Source: DAISKN01 sp964553925 (lineage in GTDB: Bacteria; Acidobacteriota; Vicinamibacteria; Marinacidobacterales; SMYC01). From it: a DNA stretch of 64,000 nt. Both the position numbers and the translations under genes were made by a program. This document shows, piece by piece, positions 1-8,700 of the stretch; the first letter of the stretch is position 1, and the number at the start of each line of letters is the position of its first letter. The notes under the pieces are model-generated. The model was not told where the DNA came from. It ran no database searches and saw only the letters and a list, made by a program, of their open reading frames with translations. The stretch lies in NCBI GenBank assembly GCA_964553925.1, contig CAZKNR010000264.1:81911-145910 (forward strand), read 5' to 3'.

Positions 1-364
1 CCGGGGGACTGCCTGTGATTCCGGATACGGCCTCCGTCAAACGGAGGAGCTGCTCGCGGAAGTGCGCGGGCGTGAGGTTCAACGGATAGAGGTGCTCTGC
101 GACCTCGGGCGGGGTCGACCACGGATGGTGATGGGTCGCGATCTCCGCTCGACCGGTCGATGCGAGCTCGCGCAGGACTTTCTTCGCGCGATCGTCTACG
201 GCCATCTCGTAGGTGACGAGATAGGTCGGCCGCACGCTGTAGCGATCGCAGAGCGCCTGAAGTCGTGGAAGCTCGTGGACGTTATCGACCGTGAGCCGTT
301 TCCTCGCGGCGGCGGTCCACTGATCGTCGGCCTCGGTATCCACTCCGAGAAGGATTCTGGTCAT
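1..364 (-). CDS. Polysaccharide deacetylase-like protein (3' end outside window)
   Basis: The minus-strand frame opens with an ATG at 364, two bases after the stop of the acetyltransferase-like gene, and stays open to the window edge, so only the first 121 residues are visible. The start (MTRILLGVDTEADDQW) and a THHHPW motif about 80 residues in resemble the polysaccharide deacetylase/WalW group, where an early Asp and a later His pair form the metal site. Tight coupling to the upstream gene suggests one operon for envelope glycan modification. Family assignment rests on motif recognition only, and the catalytic C-terminal part cannot be seen. Confidence 0.6.
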   Translation of the reverse strand, partial: MTRILLGVDTEADDQWTAAARKRLTVDNVHELPRLQALCDRYSVRPTYLVTYEMAVDDRAKKVLRELASTGRAEIATHHHPWSTPPEVAEHLYPLNLTPAHFREQLLRLTEAVSGITGSPP

Positions 365-366
365 CG

Positions 367-1470
367 TCAAAGCTCGCGGTCCTGGTCGGAGTCGCCGAAG
401 GTCACGTGCCACCGGGAGGTGTCGCGGGAGAACCCGTGGCCGGCGTCGCCCTGGATCCGGACGCAGAACTGCATCGAGCTATGGGTGAGGAGAAACCCTT
501 TCGCCAGGAGTCTTCCGGCGATGCGCCGATCGAGCGTGAACGACTGCAGCCTCGCCGCGGAAGCCTCGCGGGCATAGTGGATGGCCCGGTCGAGAAGCGC
601 TCCCAGGGTCTCCCGGTCGTCGGGGTCGGCGAAGAGATCCACGAGAAGCGCGAGGCGTACGCCGTTCCTTTGGGCGGTACGGAGGACGACATAACCGGTG
701 AGCTCATTCTCGGGCGCACGCCGCGCTTCGAAAACGTCGTAACGGACGTGGGGCGGTTTCCGGTACTTCCACTCGAGATAGACGCTTTTCCTCTCCGCGA
801 CGAAATCGAATTTCGGGGAAGCCTTCTCCCAGAGAACGTCGTACTCGGCTCCGAACTCTCCTTCGAGGGGAGCGACGCGGACGGTGCTCCCTCGCGTGCG
901 ACGGGTGGGAAAGGCGGCCCAGAGCGCGGCCGTAACGACCGGCGCCGCGAGCGCCGCGAGACCACGCGGAAGCCGGCGCGAAAGGAGCGCTTTCGGGTCG
1001 AGCACCTTCGAGTAGCAGGGGACGGGGCCGACGTCCTCCCACTGGAGCTTCCGGAAGAGGGTGTACGATTCGAGCGAGAGTCCGAGTCCGAGGGACGCCT
1101 CCACCTGCTGGTTCCAGTAGAGAAAGAGGCGCGAGCCAATCCCCTTGCGCTGCAGGTTGGGGCGGACCATGACGTCCATGCCCCAGGACCCCCGAACCGT
1201 CCGCCCCTTCACCAGGAGGCGGATCGGCATGGTCGCGTATTGCCCCAGGACGGCGCCATCCTCTCTCGCCACCCAGATCTCCGGGCCCTCGGGCAGGCAA
1301 TGAGGGTTCTCCTCGTACTGCCACCGGAAACGCGCCCGGTTTTTCGCGGCGGCCTCGGGACCGAAGACTTCGGCGTACATCGATTCGAGGGCTTCCCGAT
1401 CCGCCTCGGTCCGACGGAAGATTTCGATCGTCTTCTGGGTGCGGCTTTCAGCCGTGGCGCTTGTCGACAT
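367..1470 (-). CDS. GNAT-fold N-acetyltransferase-like protein
   Basis: This is a 367-residue protein. The start is placed at the ATG at 1470 (MSTSATAES), because the nine codons upstream read like leader sequence. The N-terminal half looks like a GNAT fold: IFRRTEADREALESMY, then WVAREDGAVLGQYATMP, then a motif A-like stretch, VRPNLQRKGIGSRLF, for the acetyl-CoA pyrophosphate. The C-terminal half resembles a second acyltransferase-like lobe, as in GNAT proteins that act on sugars or nucleotide sugars. It is followed two bases later by a polysaccharide deacetylase-like gene, so a role in glycan modification is plausible. The substrate is unknown. Confidence 0.7.
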   Translation of the reverse strand: MSTSATAESRTQKTIEIFRRTEADREALESMYAEVFGPEAAAKNRARFRWQYEENPHCLPEGPEIWVAREDGAVLGQYATMPIRLLVKGRTVRGSWGMDVMVRPNLQRKGIGSRLFLYWNQQVEASLGLGLSLESYTLFRKLQWEDVGPVPCYSKVLDPKALLSRRLPRGLAALAAPVVTAALWAAFPTRRTRGSTVRVAPLEGEFGAEYDVLWEKASPKFDFVAERKSVYLEWKYRKPPHVRYDVFEARRAPENELTGYVVLRTAQRNGVRLALLVDLFADPDDRETLGALLDRAIHYAREASAARLQSFTLDRRIAGRLLAKGFLLTHSSMQFCVRIQGDAGHGFSRDTSRWHVTFGDSDQDREL

Positions 1471-1534
1471 GGCTCGAAAGAAGACGGATCGTAGCACGGG
1501 CGCGGAACGAGCGGAGCCCTCCCGCCTACTGCGC

Positions 1535-1729
1535 TCAATCCGAGACGGGCATCAGGATCGCGAGAATGACGTAAACCAGGAATCCCGGAAAGGCGGCGGA
1601 GCAGACCGAGACCAGAACGTACACCACCCGGAACAGGGTCGAATCCCACCCCAGCCAGCGAGCGATGCCTCCACAAACTCCGAAAAGCATCTTGTCGCTG
1701 CTCGAGCGGGTCAAAGGTTTTCCGTTCAT
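1535..1729 (-). CDS. PspC-domain membrane protein
   Basis: This 64-residue protein starts at MNGKPLTRSSSDKMLFGVCGG. It has the PspC signature FGVCGGIARWLGWD followed by one hydrophobic helix (VVYVLVSVCSAAFPGFLVYVILAILM). In characterised relatives PspC is an inner-membrane component of envelope-stress (phage shock) responses. Here it is a stand-alone gene with no pspA or pspB nearby, which is common for short PspC proteins. A longer start at 1756 is possible but would add nine residues that do not belong to the family. Confidence 0.85.
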   Translation of the reverse strand: MNGKPLTRSSSDKMLFGVCGGIARWLGWDSTLFRVVYVLVSVCSAAFPGFLVYVILAILMPVSD

Positions 1730-1751
1730 GGCGCTCCAATTCTCCCTCAAA

Positions 1752-1763
1752 CGCACTAGTGCG
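1752..1763. promoter_or_regulatory. 12-bp perfect palindrome between divergent genes
   Basis: CGCACTAGTGCG is a perfect palindrome in the 81-bp gap between pspC (minus) and the small membrane protein (plus). This is where an operator shared by divergent genes would lie. No regulator is identified, and the function is inferred from position only. Confidence 0.35.
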
Positions 1764-1810
1764 ACAACCGTGCTTGAACCAGGATTCCCGATGAACTACT
1801 CTCCCTCGTC

Positions 1811-2089
1811 ATGGGCTGTCTCGTCGGCTGCCTCGGGCTCCTCTTCCCGCGGATCGCTCTTTTCGTCGTCTTCCTCTTCAGCAACTACCTCGGCCGCGCG
1901 TACGAGACGAACTTCTGGCCCTTCCTCGGCTTTCTCTTCATGCCCTTCACCACACTCGCCTATGCCTTCGCGGTGAACACCAACGAGACGGTGACCGGTG
2001 TCTACCTCGTGGTGGTGGTCATTGCGGCGATCGTCGACCTCGGCCTCACGGGGAATGGCGCCCACAAGGGAAAGAAGAGCTGGGGTTAG
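1811..2089 (+). CDS. Small multi-pass membrane protein, unknown function
   Basis: This 92-residue protein contains three hydrophobic segments: about residues 3-25 (LVGCLGLLFPRIALFVVFLF), 35-54, and 62-80 (VTGVYLVVVVIAAIVDLGL). The tail is basic (GAHKGKKSWG). It is divergently transcribed from pspC, and its stop overlaps the convergent rhomboid gene by four bases. No catalytic motif is visible. The consistent hydropathy and basic C-terminus argue that it is a real gene, but I do not recognise a function. No strong ribosome-binding site precedes the ATG. Confidence 0.55.
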   Translation: MGCLVGCLGLLFPRIALFVVFLFSNYLGRAYETNFWPFLGFLFMPFTTLAYAFAVNTNETVTGVYLVVVVIAAIVDLGLTGNGAHKGKKSWG

Positions 2090-2970
2090 GTCCCGTAGTG
2101 CGGCAGTGCGGTAACGATCGAAACGATGACGGAGAGCGCGGTCAGGGCGATGCAGATCACGGCGACGAGAAGGTGGTCCCCTCGCTCGGGTGTCAACGGA
2201 TCCAGATACCGCGCCGTCAGGTAACCTCCCACGAATCCGCCCAGGTGAGCCTGGTTGTCGACGATTCCGCGCATCAGAAGACCCATGACGACAAATCCCA
2301 GCGCATACCCCAGGATCTGCTCGCGTATGGCGCGGCTGCCCGTTCGATGGCCGTAGTAGAGAAGCGCACCAAGCAGGCCGGAGATGGGCGCGGACGCGCC
2401 GAGCGTGAGGTGAGCGCCGTTGAGACCGAGAATCGAAAGGAGTCCCGCTAGAGGGTTCCAGAGACTCACATGATAGACGACACTGCTGAAGAGAAAGCCC
2501 GTTATCGATGAGACGGTGTAGATGATGATCATCCGGCCGGCGCCATACAACTCCGCCGTGGCGGGAGCGAAGAATCGTGCCGCGTTCATATTGAACAGCA
2601 GATGGAGCAGGCCGCCGTGGAGCCAACCCGCGCTCAGCAGAGTCCACCACCGCTCTAGCTGGAAGACGGGGATTTGACCGCTCGCTCCGAAGATGAGAAT
2701 GGCGTCTACGCTCGGACTCATGAAGCTCAGCAATCCGCTGTTCCGAATGCCCTCGAGGTCGAAGAGGAGGGTGGCGATATAGAGACCGATCGAGCCTCCG
2801 ATGACGAGCTTTACAAATCCGAAATCGCGGCCGAGAGCGCGGATCGCGGCTGCGAATCCGAACATCCCCGGATTGCGGCGGCCGCACTGGAGGCACTGCG
2901 CATCGTTGACGCCGACCAGAGTGCCGCAAGAGGGACAGAGTAACGAGCCCTGGGTCTGACGCTGGAACAA
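2086..2970 (-). CDS. Rhomboid family intramembrane serine protease with N-terminal zinc ribbon
   Basis: This 294-residue protein opens with a zinc ribbon (CPSCG ... CLQCG, about residues 12-30) and continues into a rhomboid core. The core has HGGLLHLLFNM (first-loop histidine/asparagine motif), GASAPISGLLGA (catalytic Ser in the GxS context) and NQAHLGGFVGGY (catalytic His). It would cleave transmembrane substrates within the inner membrane. The start is a TTG at 2970 with a GAGG ribosome-binding sequence five bases upstream, so the non-ATG start is well supported. It is divergent from the Nudix gene, and the two start codons share one base. Zinc-ribbon rhomboids are a common bacterial subtype. 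Confidence 0.9.
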   Translation of the reverse strand: MFQRQTQGSLLCPSCGTLVGVNDAQCLQCGRRNPGMFGFAAAIRALGRDFGFVKLVIGGSIGLYIATLLFDLEGIRNSGLLSFMSPSVDAILIFGASGQIPVFQLERWWTLLSAGWLHGGLLHLLFNMNAARFFAPATAELYGAGRMIIIYTVSSITGFLFSSVVYHVSLWNPLAGLLSILGLNGAHLTLGASAPISGLLGALLYYGHRTGSRAIREQILGYALGFVVMGLLMRGIVDNQAHLGGFVGGYLTARYLDPLTPERGDHLLVAVICIALTALSVIVSIVTALPHYGT

Positions 2971-3398
2971 TGAAACCTCGAGGCATTGTAGCCAATCCGA
3001 CCGTGAGGCACAGCGTTCTCGTCGCCGCCGGTGTCCTCGAGCGCGAGGGCAAGATTCTGGCGGCGAGAAGGAAGAGAGGCTCGCACCTCGAAGGTCACTG
3101 GGAGTTCCCGGGGGGAAAGCTCGAGCCCGACGAGTCGCCGAAAGATTGTCTGGTGCGGGAGCTCGCCGAGGAGATCGGCGTCCGAGTCCGCCCTCGAGAA
3201 ATCCTCGAAGTCGTCTTCCACCGGTATCCCGAAAAGAGCGTCCTTCTTCTCTTCTACCGATGCGAGCTCCTCGAGGGGGAGCCCCGGCCCATCGATTGCG
3301 ATGAAATCCGCTGGGTCTCTCTCGCGGACCTACCTTCTCTCGACTGGGCCCCCGCCGACGTCCCCTTCGTCCTCAGGCTCGCGGAGACGCCGCGGTAG
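2970..3398 (+). CDS. mutT: Nudix hydrolase, MutT-like (8-oxo-dGTP diphosphatase type)
   Basis: This 142-residue protein has a complete Nudix box (GGKLEPDESPKDCLVRELAE continuing EEIGV) at residues about 48-72. It is preceded by the MutT-like segment VLEREGKILAARRKR and GHWEFPGG. Family members hydrolyse oxidised purine nucleotides or other nucleoside diphosphate-X substrates in the cytoplasm. Length and layout match MutT/NUDT1-type enzymes. The 3' end overlaps the reading frame of the alr fragment by about 70 bases in convergent orientation. That overlap is probably the ancestral arrangement of mutT and alr before the large insertion. Confidence 0.85.
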   Translation: MKPRGIVANPTVRHSVLVAAGVLEREGKILAARRKRGSHLEGHWEFPGGKLEPDESPKDCLVRELAEEIGVRVRPREILEVVFHRYPEKSVLLLFYRCELLEGEPRPIDCDEIRWVSLADLPSLDWAPADVPFVLRLAETPR

Positions 3399-3942
3399 CC
3401 TCGGGCTCAACCGGGCGAGGACCTCGTAGGCGATGGTGCCGATCGATTCCGCGACCTCTTCGGCGGTGATCCGCTCCTCCCCTTGCTCGCCGATGAGAAC
3501 GACCTCGTCTCCCTCGCGCGCGTTCGTCCCGGTAACGTCCACCATGAACATGTTCATCGCGACCCGGCGCACGACGGAAGCGCTCTTGCCGCCGACGAGC
3601 ACCCGGCCCCGGCTCGAGAGCCTCCGATCGTAGCCGTCGGCGTAGCCCGCGGGCACGACCGCGATTCGCCTTTCGGTTTTGGCGCGATAGGTCACGTCGT
3701 AGCCGACGGTCCCGCCCGCGGGCACGGTCTTCACCTGGGCCAGGCGGCTCTTCCAGGTAAGAACCGGGACGAGCGCGCCCATGCTTTCCGCCGCGCGACG
3801 GGTCGAAGGCGACGGCCAGATGCCGTAGAGCCCGATTCCGACGCGGGCGATTGCGAGTGTGTCCTCGGGATGGAGGAGTGCCCCCGCGGTCGGGAACGCG
3901 TGCATGAAGAGAGAGCCTTTGAACGGCGTGACTGCCTCACGG
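3330..3942 (-). pseudogene. alr: Truncated alanine racemase: C-terminal half only
   Basis: From about 3942 down, the frame reads EAVTPFKGSLFMHAFPTAG and on to the C-terminus of alanine racemase (PAGYADGYDRR, RRVAMNMFMVDVTG), with 96-97% nucleotide identity to intact alr at 20437-21567. The N-terminal half, including the PLP-lysine region, is missing; upstream codons are unrelated. The fragment keeps its own downstream end (GDVGGGPVERR), which overlaps mutT, whereas the intact copy ends differently (GDVIS). This side therefore looks like the ancestral 3' flank. A Gly to Arg change sits beside the conserved MN motif. It cannot encode an active racemase. Confidence 0.9.
3358..3942. repeat. Left 585-bp direct repeat (alr 3' half)
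   Basis: Aligned by eye without gaps to 20447-21031 (constant offset 17,089). I counted 20 mismatches in 585 positions, about 96.6% identity. Both copies lie in the same orientation and bound the 16.5 kb block that holds the S41 peptidase, immunity-like gene and RHS toxin. Confidence 0.92.
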
Positions 3943-3969
3943 TCGCGCCGAGCGTCTGCTTCGGCGGTT

Positions 3970-3982
3970 GTTAGACCAGAGC
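3970..3982. repeat. Left arm of 13-bp inverted repeat; integron core-like site
   Basis: GTTAGACCAGAGC is the exact reverse complement of 5111-5123. Its outer seven bases (GTTAGAC) fit the integron core consensus GTTRRRY, and the other arm fits RYYYAAC. In minus-strand orientation this arm would be the inverse-core start of an attC after the S41 gene. Only 27 bases separate it from the alr fragment, so any attC here is incomplete or fused to that fragment. Confidence 0.6.
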
Positions 3983-4002
3983 GGCTCGTGTCCTGCGGAC
4001 GT

Positions 4003-5085
4003 TCACTGCTCTCTGTTCTCCGCCTCAAGCTTCTCGAGTTCTTTACGAAGGGAATCGGCCCAGGAGCCGTTCGGTGCGGCGCGGAGCAATGAACGAAGGG
4101 CACGAATATGGGCGACGCGGAGTGCGTCTGTAGCGGGCACCGCGATGTCAGGAGTAACTCCTACGCCCTCCCAGTTTCGGCCAGTGATCGCCATTCGAAC
4201 CTGTCCGTTGGGCACAATCACCTCAAGACGCGGATTCAGCGGGTATTCTCGGCCGGGGTTTGCGGCACCGGCCGTCTTCTCTCCCACGATCTCGCCGCGT
4301 TGCCGTTCCTGGACGAGAAAGGCGAGCCCTTCGCCAGCTGAGAACGTTCGTGCGGATGTGAGTATGTAAAGAGGACGCACGCCGTCGCGATTGGGAACCG
4401 CTGGGTCTGCCGTCGAATAGAGACCGTCCTTGGGGTCGTAGCGCGGAACGATCTCGAAAAGTGGAAGTCCGGAGGCATCAAAAAAGTAGCTGGCGACTAG
4501 GGCCACGGTACCGGGGGAGCCTCCTGCGTTGTCGCGCATATCCACGATCAACGCATCAGCGTGTCGCAAGCTTTGCATTGCCGCCGTGATCGCGTCTCGT
4601 GCCTCATCCTGGCGAAAGAAATAGGTGACATTGAGATAACCGACGTTCCCGCTAAGGATCTGCATGTGTTCTACGCCGAAGTTGGAGCGGCGGCCGCGCA
4701 CCTGTCGAGGGTCGTTGCTGGTCTCGGCGGTCGGAGACGCGGGGTCAGTCGATTGAGCGATTGAGACCGCGATGTGTTTGTCGCTGGTCAGTTCATACAA
4801 GTCGTCGGTCAATATGGCTGCGAGCGATTCCAGAGTGCTCGCCTGGAGATAGCGGCCCTCATTAAGCCGCGCGCGAAGTGCTTCGTCGACTCGCGCCGCC
4901 ACATCAGGATCAAAGTACTCCTTCTCAACGACTGCCGCGAGTGAGCGTACAGTTTCCTGAATGAAGTCACGGTCGACTGGACCGTTGGACTGCCAACTCG
5001 ACGCCTGCGTAGAAACCGTGGACAGAGTGAGCGTCAGAGCTACAAAGTGAAATCGAAACGCATTCCGCTCGGTCCATACGATCAT
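4003..5085 (-). CDS. S41-family (C-terminal processing/tricorn-like) peptidase, exported
   Basis: This 360-residue protein has an N-terminal hydrophobic signal-like segment (FHFVALTLTLSTVSTQA). It continues with an IRBP-type helical domain (RSLAAVVEKEYFDPDVAARV) and an S41 catalytic core: GYLNVTYFF, ALIVDMRDNAGGSPG, LTSARTFSAGEGLAF (nucleophilic Ser) and GEKTAGAANPG (Lys). It has no obvious PDZ domain, as in short S41B-type peptidases. It probably acts outside the cytoplasm. The gene sits between two arms of a perfect 13-bp inverted repeat with only 25 bases between the right arm and the ATG, which looks like a mobile gene cassette. Base composition is visibly less GC-rich than in the flanking core genes. 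Confidence 0.88.
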   Translation of the reverse strand: MIVWTERNAFRFHFVALTLTLSTVSTQASSWQSNGPVDRDFIQETVRSLAAVVEKEYFDPDVAARVDEALRARLNEGRYLQASTLESLAAILTDDLYELTSDKHIAVSIAQSTDPASPTAETSNDPRQVRGRRSNFGVEHMQILSGNVGYLNVTYFFRQDEARDAITAAMQSLRHADALIVDMRDNAGGSPGTVALVASYFFDASGLPLFEIVPRYDPKDGLYSTADPAVPNRDGVRPLYILTSARTFSAGEGLAFLVQERQRGEIVGEKTAGAANPGREYPLNPRLEVIVPNGQVRMAITGRNWEGVGVTPDIAVPATDALRVAHIRALRSLLRAAPNGSWADSLRKELEKLEAENREQ

Positions 5086-5110
5086 AGCGTCAGGTATCCC
5101 GTGGAGGACT

Positions 5111-5193
5111 GCTCTGGTCTAACGAAAAGCTAAAGCAGCGGGCGGCTGATGCGATCGAAGTATACCCGTGTTTGCTGTGAAGCGTTGTTGTGT
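5111..5193. other. Right inverted-repeat arm and attC-like imperfect stem
   Basis: GCTCTGGTCTAAC (5111-5123) pairs exactly with 3970-3982. To its right, AAAGCTAAAGCAGC (from about 5126) can pair imperfectly with GCTGTGAAGCGTT (about 5173-5185), giving a bulged hairpin of roughly 75 bases, as in integron attC sites. The distal core (around GTTGTTGTG) is degenerate. I see no integrase gene. An 81-codon open frame spans 5119-5364 on the minus strand but has no recognisable content. Confidence 0.4.
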
Positions 5194-5363
5194 GGCGACT
5201 GGGGTCCTGCCTCGCGTGGGACCGTGAAGCAACGGTCGACGCAAAGCTAGTCGCTTACGCGCTTCAACATGGATAAACTTCAAGAACTCCTGATGCCGAC
5301 GTCGTTCGTAGCACTGGCCCACTTCAATTTCATCCGTGCTACCCGGGACCACCGACGGTGACA

Positions 5364-5786
5364 TTACCCTCCCGCATCGGACAGGAACTCCTGGGCAAGG
5401 GCCCGGACGTCTGGGGCAGCACGCTCGTCTGCCGCAAGAGCACGCATTGCGAGCAGGTACCTCTGCTTCTCCGCACCCTCCGATCCGTTTACTAAGCGGT
5501 TCAGCATCCAGACGTTGAGAGAGGTTGTCCTACGGGCAACCGACTCGAGAAGGAGTTGCTCGTATCCGTCCTTGTAGAACTCCTCTACAAAATGGACGAG
5601 CGGTCCGGGAGCACCAAGGTCCTGGTCTGGATGAGCCTCAATGAAACGAAGCACCGGCTCCAGCGCGAACTGAGCGTCCTCGCACTGCCGTAATTCGTTC
5701 ATGAGCTGTTCCAGCCGCTCAAAGTACCCAGGCTCGAACTTGAGGTTGTACAGCCTACCAAGAACTTCCTCCACTTGCTTTGCCAT
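5364..5786 (-). CDS. Putative immunity protein for the RHS toxin
   Basis: This 140-residue, acidic, mainly helical protein begins 12 bases after the stop of the giant RHS gene on the same strand. That is the standard position of an immunity gene in polymorphic toxin systems. Motifs such as APGPLVHFVEEF and SLNVWMLNRLVNG resemble small cytoplasmic immunity proteins (possibly the Imm30 group, from memory). It has no signal peptide, so it would neutralise the toxin tip in the cytoplasm. Position is the strongest evidence; the family name is tentative. Confidence 0.7.
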   Translation of the reverse strand: MAKQVEEVLGRLYNLKFEPGYFERLEQLMNELRQCEDAQFALEPVLRFIEAHPDQDLGAPGPLVHFVEEFYKDGYEQLLLESVARRTTSLNVWMLNRLVNGSEGAEKQRYLLAMRALAADERAAPDVRALAQEFLSDAGG

Positions 5787-5798
5787 TGCCTTCCATGC

Positions 5799-8700
5799 TT
5801 ACTTGATTAGGCCCTGACGCCGTGCGTGCTCGATCGCCTTATTCGTCAACTTCTGGATCTCTCTTCTCGAATAGCCGGCCTGGTGCAGAATTCTTGCATT
5901 TGCGGCGATGTTTTCCAGAGCCGATTGATTGGCTACATCAAGACCCGATTGCGCTCGGTTGAGCTCGATGTGCTTCCTCCGGTTAACCGCAATTACGGGG
6001 TTCTGCCTCGACGCAGGCGTCGAAAGCCGTGTTGTTGCTAAGCCCTCCCGCTTTAGTACGGCATGCTGCAAGAGCTCGTGTCCCTCGAGTTGGTCTCCGA
6101 CACGGGATCGCGCTCGAAAGTCTTCGAAGCTCGCACGTTCGTTTTCTCGGATCGGCGGTCGGGGCCGTGTCCCCCTGCTTGGAGCCGTGCCAGCAGGCGC
6201 TTCATAGAATTCACGTGCGGCGGCACGACGCGCAGCAACGGCATCGGGGTGGTACGGACTCCCGCGAAGGGCCGGGGACGGGGTCGTATTCCTAACGGCT
6301 CCAACCCCACCACCAACGCATTCGTTGTGGACCAGGACACCCTGCTGACCCACGAAGTAGTTGTGGTTGTCCGCGACCGTGAAGTTGTAAACGCGACCGC
6401 CTTCACCGCGACTCCTGACCTGAGCAACCTGAGCCCACTCGCCATTGGGCCGCTGCACGAGATCGCCTGAGCCAAGCTCCTTCGCAGCGACCCATTTCGC
6501 TTCACCGTCTTCGTCTCCTCCCGCTAGATTATCTCTAGCCCTCCTGGTAAAGAAAGGATGCTCCGGTGTGACGCCGATTGCCCTCTCCTCGCCGACAACC
6601 GCCACCTCGAGGAGTTCCTCCGCCCACCTCTGGAACGTCGCAACCACTGGCTTGTATTCCGCCCGGTTCTCGCCAACGTTATGGCTCAGCACAACGTCGC
6701 CTACCTGAAGCTCCTCGATCGCCTTCAACCCCTCCCGCGTCCACACCGGTGTGCCCGCCTCGAAACAAACCTGCCCCGTCTGAACGAAGCTCCGCGCCTG
6801 TTCCCGCGAATAACCCATCCCCTCCAACTGCCGATACTTCGTCCGCAGCTCGCCGACGCTGAACCTCGGGTTCGATGCCGCAGGCGGTGTCTTTCCCAAT
6901 GACGACACCGCTCCCTCTTCCTCAATCACCGCCGCCGCGCTTCCTGCCGTCGGCCTTCCGCCTCCCCCTGCCGACGGCGCCGCCCTTCCCTTCACCACCG
7001 CCTTTCCCACCTTCCACCCGAACCACACCTTCAACGCGCCGGTCCCTACCGCGGATACCTTGTCCACTGCATTCGCGTTCGGGTCCATCAGCGTGTTCAC
7101 TTCGTCGATCGGCAGATGCATCCGCACCGCCCCGCTGAAACCCTTCTCCAACGCCTCGGGCACGCTCTTGCCCTCCGCCAGCGCGGTCACGATCGGCTCG
7201 CCTGAGCCCAGTGTCGCCAGGTTAAACAAACCCTTGGTCACCCCTCGCGCGTACTCCCGGCCGACGTCCAGGCTCCCGCTCTCTCGACTCAATCGCCCCT
7301 CGGCATACGCGCTCTCTACCTCCGCCGTCCCTCCCAAACTCGCTATCGCGTAGAAAGTATCGTTCATCCGATCGAACGATTCCCCGTACGTCTGCTCCGC
7401 TCTTTCCATCCTTCCCGCAAGCGCCTCGCCTCCCGTCGTCAACGCAAACTTCACCCACTCTCCGACTGTCCCCTCCGCCTCTCGTCCCGTCGGATCGATG
7501 AACACCAAAGGATTCCCCCGCGCATACCCATACCGATGGAGACTCGGCAGATCCGCGATGTCGCCGAGAACGCTGTCCTGCGTCAGGAACCGCCCCCACC
7601 TCGGGTCGTAGAACCTCGCGCGGAAATAAACCAGCCCCGTCTCCCGGTCCTCCTCCTGACCCGTATACCCGAAGTGATTCCCGCTCGACCCCACCCTCAG
7701 CCTCGCCACTCCCCACGCGTCGTAAAAGACCGACTCCCGCACTCGGCCGTCTTCTCCCGTCAGGCTCACTGTCGAGCCCAACCCATCCACGTGGAAAAAG
7801 CTCCGCCTCGAAAAAACGTCCTTCACGCTCAGCAACTGGTCCAGCCCGTACTCGTACTTCCTCACCGTCCGGTTCGTCTCGTCCGACTCCGTCACCACCG
7901 AGAGCTCGTCGTACGTGTACCTCCTTATCCCTTCATCCCCGATCTTCAGAATCCTCCGGCCCTCCGCGTCGTACCCGAAGCGGCCCAGGATCGCCGTCCC
8001 TTCCTCAACCTGCCCCACCTGATCCCGGATGTCGTACCGGTAGCGACGCGCAACCCCACCTTCTCTCTGCACCGCCAGGTTCCCGTTGCCGTCGTATTCG
8101 AAACCCACCACCTCCGCCCCCGAGGGATCGGCCACAACCCTCAATCGGTTGATCGGGTCGTAGCTGTAGCGCAGCTCCGAGGAAGCCCCTCCGCTCGTCA
8201 CCTCCCGCGTTCGGTTGCCCGCACGGTCGTATTCGTAGCCGACCTCCTTTCCTTCCGGATACCTCACCGTCTTCAGTCGATTCACTCCGTCATAGTCGTA
8301 GGTCGTCTCCTCCCTCCGGCCCCCGTTCCTCTCCACCTGTTTCGCTCGATTGCTGTTGGCCGAGTACTCGTAGGAATACGCCGCTATCGGGCTCACGCCC
8401 ATGAGGTGCGTGACGTTCGTCAGCCGGTCCAACGCATCGTATTCGTACGTCGAGCTCGTCCCGTTCGGGTTGACCACCCTCTGCTTCAACCCGTCGTCGG
8501 AATACTCGTACGTCGTCGTGCCTCCCTCCGTTATCACGCTTTTCAGCCGATTCAGGGAGTCGTAGAGGTAGGTGGTGGGAATGTTGTCGGGGTCTATCAG
8601 GGATGTGCGATTGCCTGCTCGGTCATAGCCGTACTTCAGAGTCCGTCCGATGCCGTCCGTCTCACTCTCCAGACGGTCCAACGCATCGTACGTCCTCAGC

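Noticed and set aside
1796..3052. Minus-strand frame overlapping the rhomboid gene in another frame
   Set aside because: It has an Arg/Ser-rich translation, while the rhomboid frame shows catalytic motifs and a supported TTG start.
3970..5123. Possibility that the 13-bp inverted repeats are insertion-sequence ends
   Set aside because: No transposase lies between them and no target-site duplication is visible outside them; the GTTRRRY match fits a cassette better, though this is not proven.
5119..5364. 81-codon minus-strand frame after the immunity gene, with TAATG coupling
   Set aside because: The coupling is suggestive, but the translation has no secondary-structure pattern or motif and overlaps the attC-like stem, so it was not called as a gene.
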